A stretch of 64,000 nucleotides of DNA. Origin: Cladocopium goreaui (taxonomy: Eukaryota > Sar > Dinophyceae > Suessiales > Symbiodiniaceae). Position numbers and translations under genes: made by a program. This document shows positions 37,660 through 48,989 of the stretch, piece by piece (the stretch's first letter is position 1; the number at the start of each line of letters is the position of its first letter). The stretch spans positions 36,001 through 100,000 of the forward strand of contig CAMXCT020001438.1 of the NCBI GenBank assembly GCA_947184155.2. Reading direction: 5' to 3'. The notes below the pieces were generated by a model that worked only from the letters and a program-made list of their open reading frames with translations, made no database searches and had not been told where the DNA came from.

Positions 37660-37695
37660 TCTTCTCCCGAGCCTTGTGCAGAGCTCGGGTGGCTC
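37660..37695 (-). CDS. Small exon (EPPELCTRLGRR)
   Basis: ATGCCAG acceptor and AGA/GTAGAAC donor, 36 nt, phase 0 to 0, as required by the exons at 38.7 and 36.7 kb. A (CT)n run at 37741-37765 lies just upstream and could serve as its polypyrimidine tract. Confidence 0.5.
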
Positions 37696-38312
37696 CTGGC
37701 ATGTTGCCGCTTTAGGCATGGGCAGCCTATTTTTTTTCCAGCTCTCTCTCTCTCTCTCTCTCTCCATCGCCCTCTCCGGCTGCCAAGGATTTTTTGCGAG
37801 GATGTGTATGATTCTTGGGCATTGCCAATCTTTCATGTCCTGCATTTTCAGATTTTGAGCGGTCGGATGACTGGACCAATATATATCTCGATATATATAT
37901 ATATGTATATATATGCTATTCCGTTACTATTATAGAAATGGCCCAAGGATTGCAGTACGCATCCAATGTTGACTGAGTGGGGAGGGATTCGTTTTTTGAG
38001 CCAAGAAGTTCAGTGGAATTGTCCCATGATTGCGGGCCATGGGGGGGGATCAAAAGCAATGCTGCCTCATTCAACGCCCTTTTGGAACCACTAACTTCTG
38101 GGCAGTAAAACGCCACTAATGATCACTATATAATGCTTATTGGTGTTTATAGGTCCAACCATCGCTGTCATTTGTCAAATCCAGTGTGTCGATGGTCAAC
38201 TCGCAACTTATGTGGAATAAATTATCATCTATTCTGGTATAATCCTGATTTAGCTGGCTAAAAATCAATGAAGAATTACCTGGCTGGAAAAAATACCTTC
38301 CTGATAAATTAA

Positions 38313-38415
38313 TACCGTCCGGTAAAATAACATAGCTATGGAATCTCCATTCTCAATAGGTAAATCATCTAGAAATGGTCCATTTTCCATAGCTATGTGC
38401 ATTTACCAGAGGGTA
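38313..38415. mobile_element. Family-A palindromic element
   Basis: TACCGTCCGGTAAAATAACA at the left, GTGCATTTACCAGAGGGTA at the right. Confidence 0.82.
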
Positions 38416-38728
38416 TATTTCCATCATCCATTGTTCATCCATGATTATTGGTTGTTTTACCATGTTGTTCCCACTATTTTCCCTATTATCTTCCCACTAT
38501 GTTCCTATTGTTTTCCTATTGTTTTCCTGTTGTTTTCCTATGTTCCCATTGTTGTCCTATTATGTCCCCATGATTTACCAATGTTATCATAGTTGTCATA
38601 GTAATAGGCCCCACTCTGGGAACATAATAAGGAAAACAATAGGAACATAGTGGCAGGTATAATATAGGAAAACAACGGGTTGGTGAACCCCCGATCATTT
38701 CATTGTAACCCAAATGGCCCCACTGGAC

Positions 38729-38806
38729 AGCCCTGGAAGTATCTGGAAGTCCTCGCGCCGCTGCGGCGAACTCGGGCAGCAATCCCGGCGAAGTTGCAGC
38801 ATTGTC
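38729..38806 (-). CDS. Exon, 26 codons, Ala-rich
   Basis: GGGCCCAG acceptor and GCT/GTCCAG donor, phase 0 to 0. Reads DNAATSPGLLPEFAAAARGL, then PDTSRA. Unrecognised; GC-rich in AT-rich intron. Confidence 0.6.
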
Positions 38807-38896
38807 CTGGGCCCCAGTTGGCGAAGATGATTTATTAAATGGCTAAGATTTCACTAAGTTTTTTGGTGATTGTTTCATATATATATATATTTCTCT

Positions 38897-39027
38897 TTCT
38901 ATCTATCTATCTATCTATCCATCTATCCATCTATCCATCTATCCATCTATCCATCTATCCATCTATCCATCTATCCATCTATCCATCTATCTATCTTATC
39001 TATCTATCTATCTATCCATCTATCTAC

Positions 39028-39059
<32 letters not shown>

Positions 39060-39060
39060 G
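38897..39060. repeat. (CTAT)n/(CCAT)n microsatellite
   Basis: Long CTATCTATCCATCTATCCAT array, about 160 bp. Confidence 0.93.
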
Positions 39061-39410
39061 ATTCTAACTATAATTAGATGGGGTTAGAAACGATGTCATA
39101 ATTTAAGTTCAAGGAAGATCATGTTTGTTTAACCTCACTTAAACCCAAGGTATGTCTTGGTGTTAAACTTACCTGCTGACTTGTCTATTCAATCAACGGG
39201 TTGATTTGATAATTTGTGATGGCTCAAAATTGAAAAATGGTGCATCAGTCAGTTTTAGCATGTGCCATCCCAGAAAATTGCCACAAATGGTGTGTCAATC
39301 ATTTGAACCATGCCAGTTCAAGCAAACACCATTTGATCCCAATTTTCACTGGGTATCAAAGTCAAAGTTATTGGAGTGAACATTCCCCCAACTTAGCTAA
39401 CAGATCTTGC

Positions 39411-39617
39411 TTGGTGGTATACCTACCCCTCTGAAAAATATGAAAGTCAGTTACGTCAGTTGGGATGATGACATTCCCAATATATATATATATATGGAAA
39501 AGTCACCAAACAGTATATATATATAGAGAGAGAGAGATTATATTAACCATTAATAACCATCAATAACCACTGTCTCCCCAAAACTCGCATTTTCATGTTC
39601 CAAACCACCAACCAGAC
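39411..39617. mobile_element. Family-B element interrupted by simple sequence
   Basis: Left half TTGGTGGTATACCTACCCCT and right half ATGTTCCAAACCACCAACCAG are separated by about 100 bp of (TA)n, (GA)n and ATTAATAACCA repeats. Confidence 0.75.
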
Positions 39618-39634
39618 ACCCGTTGATTACACGA

Positions 39635-39684
39635 AGTCCCATGAAATGCCCCATGAAATGCCCCATGAAATGCCCCATGAAATC
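39635..39684. repeat. 12-bp tandem repeat
   Basis: CCCATGAAATGC repeated four times beside the exon at 39.7 kb. Confidence 0.88.
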
Positions 39685-39711
39685 ACCAGTAAAGCAGCCA
39701 TGCATCTCCAC

Positions 39712-39764
39712 CATGCCATGCAGCAGCCGTGCCGTCGTCAGCTCCGGCTCCGCACTCAGGTGGC
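39712..39764 (-). CDS. Exon (HLSAEPELTTARLLHGM)
   Basis: CTTCAG acceptor and ATG/GTGGAG donor, 53 nt, phase 1 to 0, compatible with both neighbours. Immediately downstream on the same strand lies a four-copy 12-bp repeat (39640-39690), so the exon sits against repetitive intron. Confidence 0.65.
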
Positions 39765-40617
39765 CTGAAGGCGTGGGAGCGTCCAAGGGTAGAAACCCAT
39801 GGCTTTCCGCAGGGGGATGATATGAATTCCTATGTCAATGGGGGATAATGGGGGATATCTATTTGGAAACATTTCTATTTAAAATAGAATTTGTTCTCCT
39901 TTTCGGAATGTCCACAGGATTATCTCTCATCATGTTTTTTTCTTATAATATCTATGTTATAGTTGAGTGGGGGTAAAATGGAGTTGGATGAAAAGTGAAT
40001 ATCTCAGGGTCCACAAATCCACAAATATCCAGTTGTCATGGGTCAAGCTCTTGGGGCGAGGGTTGTATACTTTTGTCCCATCAATGATTCAGCATATATT
40101 CAAAAAAAGGACAAGTTGGAATAGCCAGGAAAAAGTTGATGATAAATTGCCACAAAGTAACCCTATACCACTCGTGATGCTGTTGGCCTACAAATTTCAC
40201 AACCACCTTTCATTGCAAAATAGTGAGCTTATAATTTTACCTGGGTAGGCATCATAGCCCTAGCTACCAGCCCAATGTATTGAAACCACTGAATTTCATG
40301 AGTGTTTTCTACCGAGAAGCAGCAACTCACTGAAATTATGAGCATGTTGACACAGGTGGGGGGAACTTGGCATCAAACTCTTGGATACCAAATACTGCTG
40401 TAGTACGGTCCAATTTTGACCCACAGAGAAAGCGCTGGCAAGATTGCAATTTTCGATTCGCAAGAAACAGGTCTCCATATGTCTCCATATATAGCCGCCG
40501 AACCCGAACATAATCTTGGCCCATGTTCATGTTCAGCAAAAACCTTGGATTTATTTCTTTACTTTCTATTTATTTCACGTGTTTGCCAAAGATACAAGAG
40601 ATTCCCAATTATTCAAC

Positions 40618-40709
40618 GGGTTGGTTTAATGAAAAATGCAGGAAACCATTGGTTTTCCCATGAAGTATGGTGGTTTCACATAGATTTTCCCTTAAACCAA
40701 TCCATTGGG
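40618..40709. mobile_element. Foldback family D element
   Basis: GGGTTGGTTTAATG and CTTAAACCAATCCATTGGG form the ends, with GGAAACCATTGGTTTTCCC inside. Confidence 0.65.
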
Positions 40710-41047
40710 ACATGTTATGGTACAAGGTGAGGCCCCTAGATAGCTAAGTTGACGCACATAACTTGGCTAACTAGGGTTTATGGGGGATATAACTGATATA
40801 TCCAATTAACCCAGCTTTGCAACCCAACAGCATACCTGAATCTTCCACCTACGTCTTTTTTCAGACCCTGTGCCAAAGTCCTGTTTTTTCAGTACCCAGA
40901 AAACTTTTCAGGACCTACTCTCAAATTCAGGACCTGGCCATTTTGGGGTATCAATGGTAATGGCAATCATTGGGTGCAAACATGTGAAACCAACATTTGG
41001 TGGATAATTGATCCACGCAAATAAAAGCACTCCCAGCCCAAACTCAT

Positions 41048-41235
41048 GGCAAGGCAGGATCAGAATATAGTATATATTCCAGAAAGTATGTCAGAATAGA
41101 TGCCAGATAGGATGCCAGAAAGAATGTCAAATAGAATCTCAGAAAGAATGTAAGATAGTATGTCAGAACATACATGCCACATATACGTCCAGATGATATG
41201 TCAGAAACTATGTCAGAATAGTGTGTCAGGGTGGG
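41048..41235. repeat. Degenerate ATGCCAGATAGA repeat, copy 1
   Basis: ATGTCAGAATAGATGCCAGA-type units of 11-13 bases, ending next to GGTGGGGATCAC. The same unit and the same flank occur at 62.03-62.57 kb. Confidence 0.8.
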
Positions 41236-41291
41236 GATCACTCTTAGTAAGGCAATTTTGAAAATATATTTCAGGTTCGGAATTTTCAAAC

Positions 41292-41447
41292 TGTTGTCCT
41301 TCAGGCGCCGAAGCTCCCGTTGAAGGTCAGCATCGCCACATGTCAACTGGTCCAGTCCCACTTCCATTTCAACAAGTCCAACTTCATCGATTAGGGTGTT
41401 GGTTGAATGGACTTGGGACTCTAGCTGGCGCGGCATCCCTTGTAACC
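41292..41447 (-). CDS. Exon, 51 codons, coiled coil
   Basis: GTCTACAG acceptor; reads MPRQLESQVHSTNTLIDEVG, then LVEMEVGLDQLTCGDADLQR and ELRRLKDN, ending at a GTTTGAA donor. The 2-base start and phase 1 end match the exons on either side. The frame is open upstream to an ATG with a hydrophobic, signal-like lead (41499) and downstream into the AGAATGCCAG-type repeat, so an independent ORF at 41044-41499 is an alternative. Confidence 0.65.
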
Positions 41448-41587
41448 CTGTAGACACTGCAGTGGGCAAAAAGATTGTAACACACAGAATCAGCATCATT
41501 TTGATCAGGCATTCTTTTTGCTAATCCTTTCTCCCTATTACGAAAAATACCCCCAAATGACAAAAACTAGGTGCGATTTCCAATTTT

Positions 41588-43205
41588 GGGAAATGTCAAA
41601 TTGGTTAATCTGATTTTTAATTGATCCCCTTGAGGAAACAATTTTAAAAATGAAGGTACCATGTGAGGGTTTCACCCCCAAAGAATAAAAAACTAGTCAA
41701 CACCGGGGTGTCTTTTATTGGGGTCCGTCCTTTAAAATCGTCAATTTTAGTTTTTTTAATTCAGGTGTTGGTGTTTTATTTGATACTAGGCGAAAGCTTC
41801 GAAATCCTATTCTTGGCAGTATTCTATTTAAAGATTATTTTCATGGATTTTGAAATTAGAAACAAAAACGGTTTAATCCCTTCCCCCTGTTGCTAAACAG
41901 TCGCCCCTTCACCCACCCACCCAAATAACAAACACCTGGAGGAGTTTTTAGTATTGGGGGGGTCTTTAGTATTAGGGTACGAAGCTTCCCCCTAATACTG
42001 ATAAAAAAAACACACACACACACATATATATATATATACACATATTTCTATTTCAAAATCGATCAGATTTCTTTCTTTTTAAATCCAATTAAAATATGGC
42101 AAACAAGTGGATTCCGAAGCTTAATATCAAATAAAAACCCCCAACATAAAAAACTATGTATGTTTTTCTATTTCGAAATCGATTAGATTTCCTTTTAAAA
42201 ATTAAATAAAATATGGCCAAAAAATTGGATGTCGAAGCTTTTCCCTTATATTAAACCCTAATATCATTTTGTTTTTTTTCCTGTTTCAAAATCGATTAGA
42301 TTTCCTTTTGAAATCTAATGAAAAAAACAAAAAATTGATTTTGAAGCTTTCCCCTAATATCAAATTAAAATCCAATTATTAAAATATGTTCAAAAATTGG
42401 ATTTCGATGCTTCCCCTAATCTTGCATGAAAAATTCCAATATAAAAAACTAAATTTGTTCTATTTCAGAATCGATTAGATTTCCTTGTAAATTCAAATTA
42501 AGATATTGCCAGAAATTCGATTTCGAAGCTTTCCCCTCATATTAAACCCTCATATCAAAGACTATTTTTTCTATATCAAAATTCATTAGATTTCCTTTTG
42601 AAATCTAATTAGAATATGGTCAAAAATTGGATTTTGAAGTTTTCCCCTAATATTACATTAAAAAACCCTAATATAAAATATTATTTTTTCTTTTTTGAAA
42701 TCGATTCGATTTCCTTTTAAATTGTAGTAACAAAAATAAAAACAAAAACCGGATTTCGAAATGTTTCCTCTAATATTAAATTACCAGCCCTAATATATTT
42801 AAAAAAAAAACTGTTTCAAAATCGATTAGTTTTCTGTTTAACATATAATTAAGATATTGCTAAAAATTGGATTTCGAAGTTTTCCCCTAAGATTAAATTA
42901 AAAACACTAATAAAAAAAAACTATGTTTTTTCGATTTCAAGAATCGATTAGATTTCCTTTTGACATCCAGCAAAAATATTGCCAGGAAATGCCAAAAAGT
43001 GGATTTCGAAGTTTTCCCCCAATATTATATAAACGTTGTAATATAAAATACTTATTTTTTCGACCTTAAAAGACCCTAGTTTAAAAAATCACCGGGGCTG
43101 ACTAGTTTTTATTTTTTGGTGGTGAAATCCTGAAATGGGACCTTCATGTTTAATTTGTTTTTGAAAAGGTATCAATTAAAAGTCAAACTGGCCAGCCTGA
43201 AATTT
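41588..43205. repeat. Inverted-arm element with internal array
   Basis: The left arm 41588-41710 (AATTGATCCCCTTGAGGAAA ... AACTAGTCAACACCGGGG) is the approximate inverse of 43087-43205 (CACCGGGGCTGACTAGTTTT ... AAGGTATCAATTAAAAGTC). Between them lie at least eight direct copies of a unit of about 115-120 bp containing ATCGATTAGATTTCCTTTT and GGATTTCGAAGCTTTCCCCT. Confidence 0.78.
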
Positions 43206-43609
43206 CCCAAAATTTAACGCGGACCCTAGTAAAAGGAATCAATGTAATATTTTAGTATTTAGGGTACGTTTAGTAAAAGGAGGTGGGGATTAGTAAGGTT
43301 TTCAATTTAATATAAGGGGAAGCTTCGAAATCCAATTTGGCAAGATTTGAGTTAGATTTTGAATAGGAATTCAATCGGTTTTGAAATATAAAGTTCATTT
43401 TTTAAAACGAATGTTTTCAATTTAATGTCAGGGGGAAGCTTCGGAATCCAATTTTGGCAATATTTTAGTTAGATGTTATTTAAAAAATGTTTTCCAATTT
43501 AGTTTTTTTAACCAAGGGGGAAGTTTCGCACCCTCATACTAAATACCCACTAAATACAAAAAACTATTCCGTGTGTTCATTATTGGGTGGGGAGGGGCAG
43601 ACGGTTTAT
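41893..43609. repeat. Second inverted arm pair, interleaved with the first
   Basis: 41893-42000 (AACAGTCGCCCCTTCACCCA ... GTACGAAGCTTCCCCC) matches the inverse of 43517-43609 (GGGGGAAGTTTCGCACCCTC ... GGGGAGGGGCAGACGGTTTA). Two to three array units at 43310-43500 are in reverse orientation relative to the main array. Confidence 0.7.
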
Positions 43610-43685
43610 TATGACGCAGGGATTGGTCAGGCATCACTTGCTGGAATTATTGGATTCTTTTGGGATGATTGGTATGATGTTTAGT

Positions 43686-44150
43686 CAGGCATGGTTCCCT
43701 TCAGTCATGCACGATTTTTGCAAAAATCCTATTTAGGCACGACCCCAAAATCCCAGCCCGGCAAATTCCGGCCCGGGCCCGGCAAATTCCGGCCCGCGCC
43801 CTGCAAATTCCGGCCCTGCGTTTTTCCAAAATCAGGCAAAACCAGTAAATCAGGTATTAAGTCAGGTGTAGTTACCTTTTAAGTCATTAAGGCTAGTCAG
43901 GCATGGTTCCAGTGGGTACCTTTTAATTGTGAAGGCTAGTCAGGCATGGTTCCCTGAATTCAGGGGCATGGGTACCTTTTAATTATGAAGGCTAGTCAGG
44001 CATGGGTTCTGTTAAGTCAGGCGTGGGTGGGTACCTCTTAATTATGAAGGCTAGTCAGGCATGGTTCCCTTAAGTCGGGTGTGGTTACGCTTTAAGTCAT
44101 GAAGGCTAGTCAGGCATGGGTACCTTTTAAGTGATGAAATCTGAATCAGG
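43686..44150. repeat. GTCAGGCATGGTTCC repeats
   Basis: AAGGCTAGTCAGGCATGGTT followed by GGGTACCTTTTAATTATG recurs about six times at intervals of 30-60 bases. A short CCCGGCAAATTCCGGCC triplet lies at 43755-43815. Confidence 0.85.
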
Positions 44151-44228
44151 CGGAGCTCCTATTCTAAATGTGTTAAATCCAATTGTTCAGTGTGGAAAAT
44201 CGATTTTTTGGCTGGTCTACGGGCAAAC

Positions 44229-44268
44229 CCTGTGTCTTCCAATACCATAGCGTGCTGATGTCGCTTGC
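44229..44268 (-). CDS. Small exon (ASDISTLWYWKTQ)
   Basis: TATGCAG acceptor and CAGG/GTTTGCC donor, 40 nt. The proposed phase (0 in, 1 out) fits both neighbours. Low complexity surrounds it on both sides. Short, so uncertain. Confidence 0.4.
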
Positions 44269-44399
44269 CTGCATAATAGTTAAGGCCAAAGCTTAGGTCA
44301 TCAGTGTGATCCTGAAATGGCGCCACGACCAAGAAGATGACATGTGTAAAATGGGCCCTGAATTAACAAAGGCTGACTAATGAATTTGGAGGATGCCAC

Positions 44400-45235
44400 T
44401 AAACTATGACATGTAATCACTTTTGAGGAGCACTCTATGGCACGCAGCGCGCGCAGCCTGCTTTACGGTTTAGCGTTTGAAAGTTTTAGGCTTTGCCTCT
44501 ATGGCACGCAGCGTTTGAAAGTTTAACCGTTTACCTCTATGGCAGGCTGTGCGCGCAGTACGCGTTACGGTTTAAAGTTTGAAAGTTTTAGGGTTTATGT
44601 GTGTGGCACGCAGTGCGCGCAGCGCGCATTAGGGTTTAGGGTTTGGAAGTTTTATAGTTTATTTTATTGCATGCAGCGTGCACAGCGTGGGTTGAACTTT
44701 AGGGTTTCGAAGTTTTAGGGTTAACCTCCATGACACGATGGTTTAGGGTTTGGAGATTTTAAGGGGTACTTCTATGGCACACAGCGCGCGCAGCGCGCGT
44801 TAGGGTTTAGGGTTTAGGGTTTGGAAATTTTAGGGTTTACCTCTATGACACGAGAGTTTCAGGTTTGAAGATTTTAGGGTTTATTTCTATTGCACAAAGC
44901 GCGCGCAGCGCGCATTAGTGTTTAGGGTTTGAAGGTTTTAGGGTTTATCTCTGGCACGCAGCGCGCACAGCACGCATTAGGGTTTAGGGTTTGGAAGTTT
45001 TAGGGTTTATTTTATTGCATGCAGCGCGCACACCGCGGGTTAAACTTTAGGGTTTGGAAGTTGCATAACACGATGGTTTAGGGTTTGGAAATTTTAGGGT
45101 TTACTTCTCTGGGACACAGCGCGCGCACCGCGCATTAGGGGTTTAGGGTTTGGAAGTTTTAGGGTTTACTTTATTGCATGCAGCGCGCGCAGCGCGCATA
45201 GAGTTTAGGGTTTGGAAGTTTTAGGGTTTCAAGGG
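44400..45235. repeat. TTTAGGG-rich block with GCGCGCAGCGCGC palindromes
   Basis: Repeated units of about 70-130 bases: TATGGCACGCAGCGCGCGCA, then GCGCGTTAGGGTTTAGGGTT and TGGAAGTTTTAGGGTTTA. TTTAGGG is the telomere repeat of plants and dinoflagellates, so this is telomere-like interstitial sequence mixed with another motif. Confidence 0.85.
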
Positions 45236-45925
45236 TTCCAAGCTTCCAGGGTACCAGGGTCCCACGGTTTCAGGGTTCCAAGGTTTCCAGGGTTCCAAGG
45301 GTTCCAAGGGTTCCAGGATCCCAGCAGGGTGCATGGGGTTCCAGGGTTCCAAGGTAGCAGGGTTCCAGAATCCTTGAGGGTTCCTGGGTGCCAAGGTTCC
45401 AAGGTTTCAGGGTTCCACGGTGGCAGGGTTCCAAGGTTCCAGGGTTTCAGGGTTCCAGGGTTCCGGGGTTCCAGGGTTCCAGGGTTCCGGGGTTCCAAGG
45501 TTTCAGGGTTCCAGGGTTCCAGGGTACCAGGGTCCCATGGTTTCAGGGTTCCAAGGTTTCCAAAGGGTTCCAGGGGTTCCAGGGTTTCAGGGTTCCAGGA
45601 TCCCAGCAGGGTGCCAGGTGTGCAGGGTTCCAAGGTTCCAGGGTTCCAAGGTTGCAGGGTTCCAGAATCCTTGAGGGTTCCAGGGTGCCAAGGTTCCAAG
45701 GTTTCAGGGTTCCACGGTCGCAGGGTTCCAAGGTTCCAGGGTTTCAGGGTTCCAGGGTTCCGGGGTTCCAGGGTTCCAGGGTTCCAGGGTTCCGGGGTTC
45801 CAAGGTTTCAGGGTTCCAGGGTTCCAGGGTTCCAGGGTTCCAGGGTTCCAGGGTTCCAAGGTTTCAGGGTTCCAGTTCCAGGGTTCCAGGGTTCCAGGGT
45901 TCCAGGGTTCCAGGGTTCCATTCCG
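45236..45925. repeat. GGTTCCAG octamer array
   Basis: About 690 bases of GGGTTCCA-type octamers with variants (GGTTTCAG, GGTTCCAA) and higher-order units containing CCAGGATCCCAGCAGGGTGC and CCAGAATCCTTGAGGGTTCC, each found twice. Long open frames on both strands are by-products of the 8-base period. Confidence 0.95.
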
Positions 45926-46081
45926 GATTTTGAAGGCTGCAAGTCCCCGCGAGCCAGCCCCAGCCCTAGAGATTGAAACCCAACAGGCCCTGCTGTTGGG
46001 AACTAGTTCATGGGTTTTATAAACCACTTATAACTGGGGGTCCTTGTAGGATATCATCCTTGGAAAAAAAACACATGCCAC

Positions 46082-46144
46082 CGTGCTGCTCTGGAAACTC
46101 TCCGTCAGCCGGAGGCGCATCAGCTGCAGTTCTGCTTCGGATTC
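46082..46144 (-). CDS. Coiled-coil exon (ESEAELQLMRLRLTESFQ)
   Basis: ACCCAG acceptor and ACG/GTGGCA donor; 21 codons, phase 0 to 0. Strongly helical, alternating Leu and charged residues. It lies between the GGTTCCAG array and the next intron. Confidence 0.7.
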
Positions 46145-47603
46145 CTGGGTTCGAAACCGCGGTGATAGAAAGGACAAGCGATAAGAAAAACAAAAATAAC
46201 ATAATAACACTAACAAGTAGTAAAAGTCAACGCATCAAAAGTAATACCAATAGTTAAAACAATAATCAAAAACAATAGTAATGGTAATAATGGTTTATAT
46301 ATATATTCATATACATGTATATGTATACACAATTATATACATGTATATTGTTTGTTGAAGGTAAACCATCAACCCAAATAGGAAATTATCCCAGGTATGG
46401 AAGAGTGGCGTCAGTGCCGTCCGGTCTTGCCGCGTCATGATGCCAGGCTGAGCTTCCCATGATCATCATGGCATCTTAAGCAGTTGATAACAATTAAAAA
46501 ATGGAGACATGTAGCCCATACATATATATATATATATAATCTTCTATGTGTGTATATATATATATGTGTGTGTGTGTGTGAGTACAAGTATATACTATAT
46601 ACATAATATAAATATATACATATATATATATATGTGTGTGGCACGTAGTATGCTAATGCCAAAAATCACCTGACTTCAGCAAATCTAAGACAAAACAATA
46701 GTGAATGGTAGGTACTCTAGCAACCCCCAGCCATAAACATCATTTACAGGATCCTAGAAGCACCTTCCTTTCTTTCCGGGGATATATATATATATAAATA
46801 AATATAAATATATATATATAGATCATGGAAGCGCAGGTGCTCACGGTCGATGTGGCAATCGCTCCGTATGATTCCGTATGCGATCAACTAAGACATGAGA
46901 AGTGCCCAGTTGCATCTGCCAGAGATCCCAAAAAGAACATTAGCTTCTACCACAGAATTTTGGGGAGACATCAACAATCCCTGATCACCTCTGGATCAAA
47001 TGTGGGTGCCAAGCAAATGGGGAAGTGCCTGCGAAACACAATTTCACCTTCGTTACAGGCAACATCCTTTCTTCGTGGATGAGTTCAATATGACAATAAA
47101 ATTGCAATTTCCCTATACTGTGGCATCGCCGATCCGCCCAGTTTGCCTAGGTGCAAGTTTTTCACAGAAAGCTTGCGTGAAGCGCATGGAAGACACCTTG
47201 CTTCACTAGGCTAGTCTGAATTATCCCAAGGGTATTCAGTTACAGGTGGTTACATAACCATGGTAATACTGTTCATCTTCATCATCATCATCATATACAT
47301 TTATATTTATATTATATATCCTGTCCGTACACACAATACATGTTCCCATTATATTATATTCCTATTAGTTGGTTATAATCCATCATTAAATGGTTGTTTT
47401 GCTGGTTACTATCATAATTCTGTCCATGAAAAAAACAACTGCATCCCAAGTAGCTCATATATCCTGTGATATCCCATTGTATCTCATTGAATGCAGTTAA
47501 ACCCACCAAAAGTCTATTATATCCCCATTAAATGCCATTAATTGCACATCTTAGCTAGTCATCACACGCCACGCCCAGTGGTGGAACGAGATGGCTTCGG
47601 AAC

Positions 47604-47660
47604 GAGCTGGTCTCGCGCCTGACTGGCCATGTGGTCCATTCGCTGAGTAAGGGCTGTGAC
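47604..47660 (-). CDS. Coiled-coil exon (VTALTQRMDHMASQARDQL)
   Basis: CGTCAG acceptor and CTC/GTTCCG donor; 19 codons, phase 0 to 0. A heptad-like helical sequence typical of coiled coils. The frame continues to a TGA 39 bases after the donor if the donor is not used, so it could alternatively be a terminal exon. Confidence 0.7.
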
Positions 47661-48318
47661 CTGACGATGTCGCAAAATCCCAGAAGAACAGAGGAAATAT
47701 TTTCTAGAACTGGATAAACCTGGCAAATGTGGGAAAATAATTTTCAAGATAACAGATTTTCAGAACTAAGATGTGGGAAAATCTCCGAACAAAATGGAAG
47801 CTTTTGTAGCTGGGAAAATGGTCCCAGCTAATTGGGAGACAAATTGGAAGATTTTTTTCGTGCCAGAGTTCCTTAGCTAAGTTGGTGAACCATGGTGAAC
47901 CTAACTAGCTGAATTCTGTGGTGGATATATCGAACAAACATCACTGGGGGGCACCAGCTTCTGATCATGGGATCGAACCGATTGTCAAGATTCGCCCTTA
48001 GTTCTGGTCGTTGATGACTGATAAGCCCTCGATTCTGAACCGACGGCTGTTGCTCACCGTGTTACTATACAGCAATTACACCCTCTGGATCCCAGTGTTT
48101 GCTGAGAAGGTACTCAAGCCCTCCATAGGTCATCCATCCATCTATAAAACCATCCAAACTTTCACATGCAAATTAGTGCAAGTCGTGAACAGTCTGTCCG
48201 CATATATCACACATCTATGTATATGATATCCTATCCTTCGTGATTCTTTCCATATAACCGGAAATGGTCTACTCAATCATACAAGGAGCTTGACTCACTA
48301 TCACTATCGTGGGTCCAC

Positions 48319-48411
48319 CCTGTCTGCGTCCAGCCTGGGCTTGCAGAAGCTCGACAGTCGCCATAGCCGCAAAGGCGCATCCACCGCGAGGAGTTCGGAA
48401 GGACGTGTTTC
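48319..48411 (-). CDS. Exon (SELLAVDAPLRLWRLSSF)
   Basis: CACCTCCAG acceptor and AGG/GTGGACC donor; 31 codons, phase 0 to 0. Encodes ETRPSELLAVDAPLRLWRLS, then SFCKPRLDADR. The +1 frame (KHVLPNSSRWMRLCGYGDC) is also open and would suit the phase of the upstream exon, so the frame is not settled unless an exon lies between. Confidence 0.6.
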
Positions 48412-48853
48412 CTGGAGGTGAAATGACTGAGTAATGACTGTCTCAGAATGTTTGTTCAGAAACGTTCATAGTGGTTGTATATATGCAATAAGTTTCCACG
48501 TGGTGACCACAAATCAAGGCAAATAATCATGAAATCATGTTGTTTTTGCAATGAAACGCCCCTGAAACATGAAGGTGGAGAGCTAGAAACCTAATCTCAA
48601 AAGGTTGTGTTCTTGCATTTTATTGCGTAAAAACATGTTCCAGCCAGTGAATTGCTGGTAATTATCCTCTTTTACCCTTCGCTTGCAGGGGCACTAGCTG
48701 GTCTTTCTGAGATAAAGTGAGCCAAACTCGCTGCAAGCAACGTTCAATTCCACCCCAACAGGTGCAGTAGCTGTTGCGGTGAGGTGGTTCGCATTGTAAG
48801 GGTCATCCCTCTTGAACTCCTGTGATTTACTGCTTGGCGGCTTCAATCCATAC

Positions 48854-48989
48854 CCTCTGTAGCACTCCATTTTGGCCGCTGGCAACCTAACCCTCCGAAA
48901 GGAGCCAATGGGTTGGACGCAGTTGTCCCTCTTCTCTTCCAGCGATACACCACACAGGTCTCGCTCGTCGCCGTAAAAGTCTGCCTCTG
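48854..48989 (-). CDS. Exon, charged, after TTL domain
   Basis: TTTGCAG acceptor; encodes EADFYGDERDLCGVSLEEKR, then DNCVQPIGSFRRVRLPAAKM and ECYR, ending at AGAGG/GTATGG. Phase 1 in fits the preceding exon; phase 2 out. The exon end (CTACAGAGGGTATGG) resembles the AGAGGGTA end of the palindromic element family, with no complete element present. Function unrecognised. Confidence 0.65.

Noticed and set aside
45212..46027. Open frames of 84-254 codons on both strands in the GGTTCCAG array
   Set aside because: An 8-base period without stop codons opens several frames at once; no independent evidence of translation.
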